Shown here: in pieces, positions 6,320 through 6,537 of the stretch | Layout of the letters: each line of letters starts with the position of its first letter | How positions within the stretch are numbered: position 1 is the stretch's first letter | Assembly (NCBI GenBank): GCA_022565745.1 | Contig: JAIUMB010000122.1 | Coordinates: forward strand, 1 to 6,537 | Direction: 5' to 3' | From: Cryomorphaceae bacterium | GTDB taxonomy: Bacteria; Bacteroidota; Bacteroidia; Flavobacteriales; Schleiferiaceae | Length of the DNA: 6,537 bases | Made by a program: the position numbers and the translations under genes | Notes under the pieces: generated by a model | Told to the model about the DNA's origin: nothing | Database searches by the model: none | Seen by the model: only the letters and a program-made list of their open reading frames with translations

Positions 6320-6537
6320 ATGTCAAGAAAACGCAAACCAACCATCCATGACCTCGATATTGTCGGGGCAGGCGCAAAGGGAAAAGCCATTGCGCGATTG
6401 CCGGAAGGAAAAACAGTACTGGTAGAGGGTGCTGTGCCGGGAGATAAGGCGAAAGTTAAGGTGTTCAAGCATAAAAAAGCCTACGCCGAAGGCCGCGCTA
6501 TAGAAATACTTTCGTACTCACCCGACAGAGTCGAGCC
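6320..6537 (+). CDS. rlmD: 23S rRNA (uracil-C5) methyltransferase RlmD/TrmA-family, N-terminal part (cut by window edge)
   Basis: 72 codons are visible from the ATG at 6320 to the right edge. The protein starts MSRKRKPTIHDLDIVG and carries AKGKAIARLPEGKTVLVEGAVPGD (19-42), then KHKKAYAEGRAIEIL (50-64) and SPDRVE. This is a TRAM domain, the RNA-binding N-terminus of the RlmD/RumA group that methylates C5 of a uracil in 23S rRNA (U1939 in E. coli) using S-adenosylmethionine. The four-Cys iron-sulfur cluster site and catalytic Cys lie beyond the window, so RlmD versus a sister enzyme rests on the Bacteroidota-like N-terminus. A stop codon in frame at 6293-6295 excludes a longer form from an upstream ATG. 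There is no Shine-Dalgarno. The gene diverges from pyrG across 172 bases. Confidence 0.82.
   Translation, partial: MSRKRKPTIHDLDIVGAGAKGKAIARLPEGKTVLVEGAVPGDKAKVKVFKHKKAYAEGRAIEILSYSPDRVE

Noticed and set aside
6262..6468. Minus-strand 68-residue ORF across the rlmD start
   Set aside because: It is antisense to the TRAM domain and spans the promoter region; no family resemblance.

Overview
The window looks like chromosomal DNA of a Bacteroidota bacterium, most likely a flavobacterium-like lineage (Flavobacteriales, possibly near Cryomorphaceae/Schleiferiaceae; the family is a guess). The reasons are: CTP synthase (pyrG) directly followed by the membrane insertase yidC; a long Bacteroidota-type YidC with a large periplasmic domain and a Lys-rich tail; a DUF6438-type lipoprotein; start codons without Shine-Dalgarno sequences; and two perfect matches to the Bacteroidota -7 promoter box TAnnTTTG.

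Layout. Positions 1-99 (minus) hold the first 33 codons of a probable tyrosine recombinase that runs off the left edge. Positions 100-505 hold no protein gene. Their centre is a GC-rich island (about 68% G+C over 181-360, between AT-rich flanks) that folds by hand into a nested multi-helix structure (182-346), followed by a G/T-rich tail and a GC-clamped inverted repeat (394-432). This is the most unusual part of the window.

Positions 506-6147 hold five minus-strand genes, in transcription order: pyrG (6147-4531), yidC (4491-2695), a DUF6438-like lipoprotein (2693-2217), an alpha/beta hydrolase of the phospholipase/carboxylesterase family (2207-1569) and a coiled-coil OmpA-family lipoprotein (1489-506). 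The first four are separated by 39, 1 and 9 bases and look like one operon. The OmpA gene follows after 79 bases and may be read through or have its own promoter.

Positions 6148-6319 form a divergent promoter region. It carries a TAGCTTTG box for pyrG with a C7 tract in the short leader, and a TATCTTTG box placed so close to the next start codon that the rightward transcript may be leaderless. Positions 6320-6537 (plus) are the N-terminal TRAM part of an RlmD-type 23S rRNA uracil-C5 methyltransferase, cut by the right edge.

The main cluster is housekeeping: nucleotide supply (PyrG), membrane protein insertion (YidC) and cell-envelope lipoproteins (DUF6438 and OmpA proteins). The left end is accessory: a recombinase next to a folded, gene-free element. 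No CRISPR array, rRNA, tRNA or complete insertion sequence was seen.
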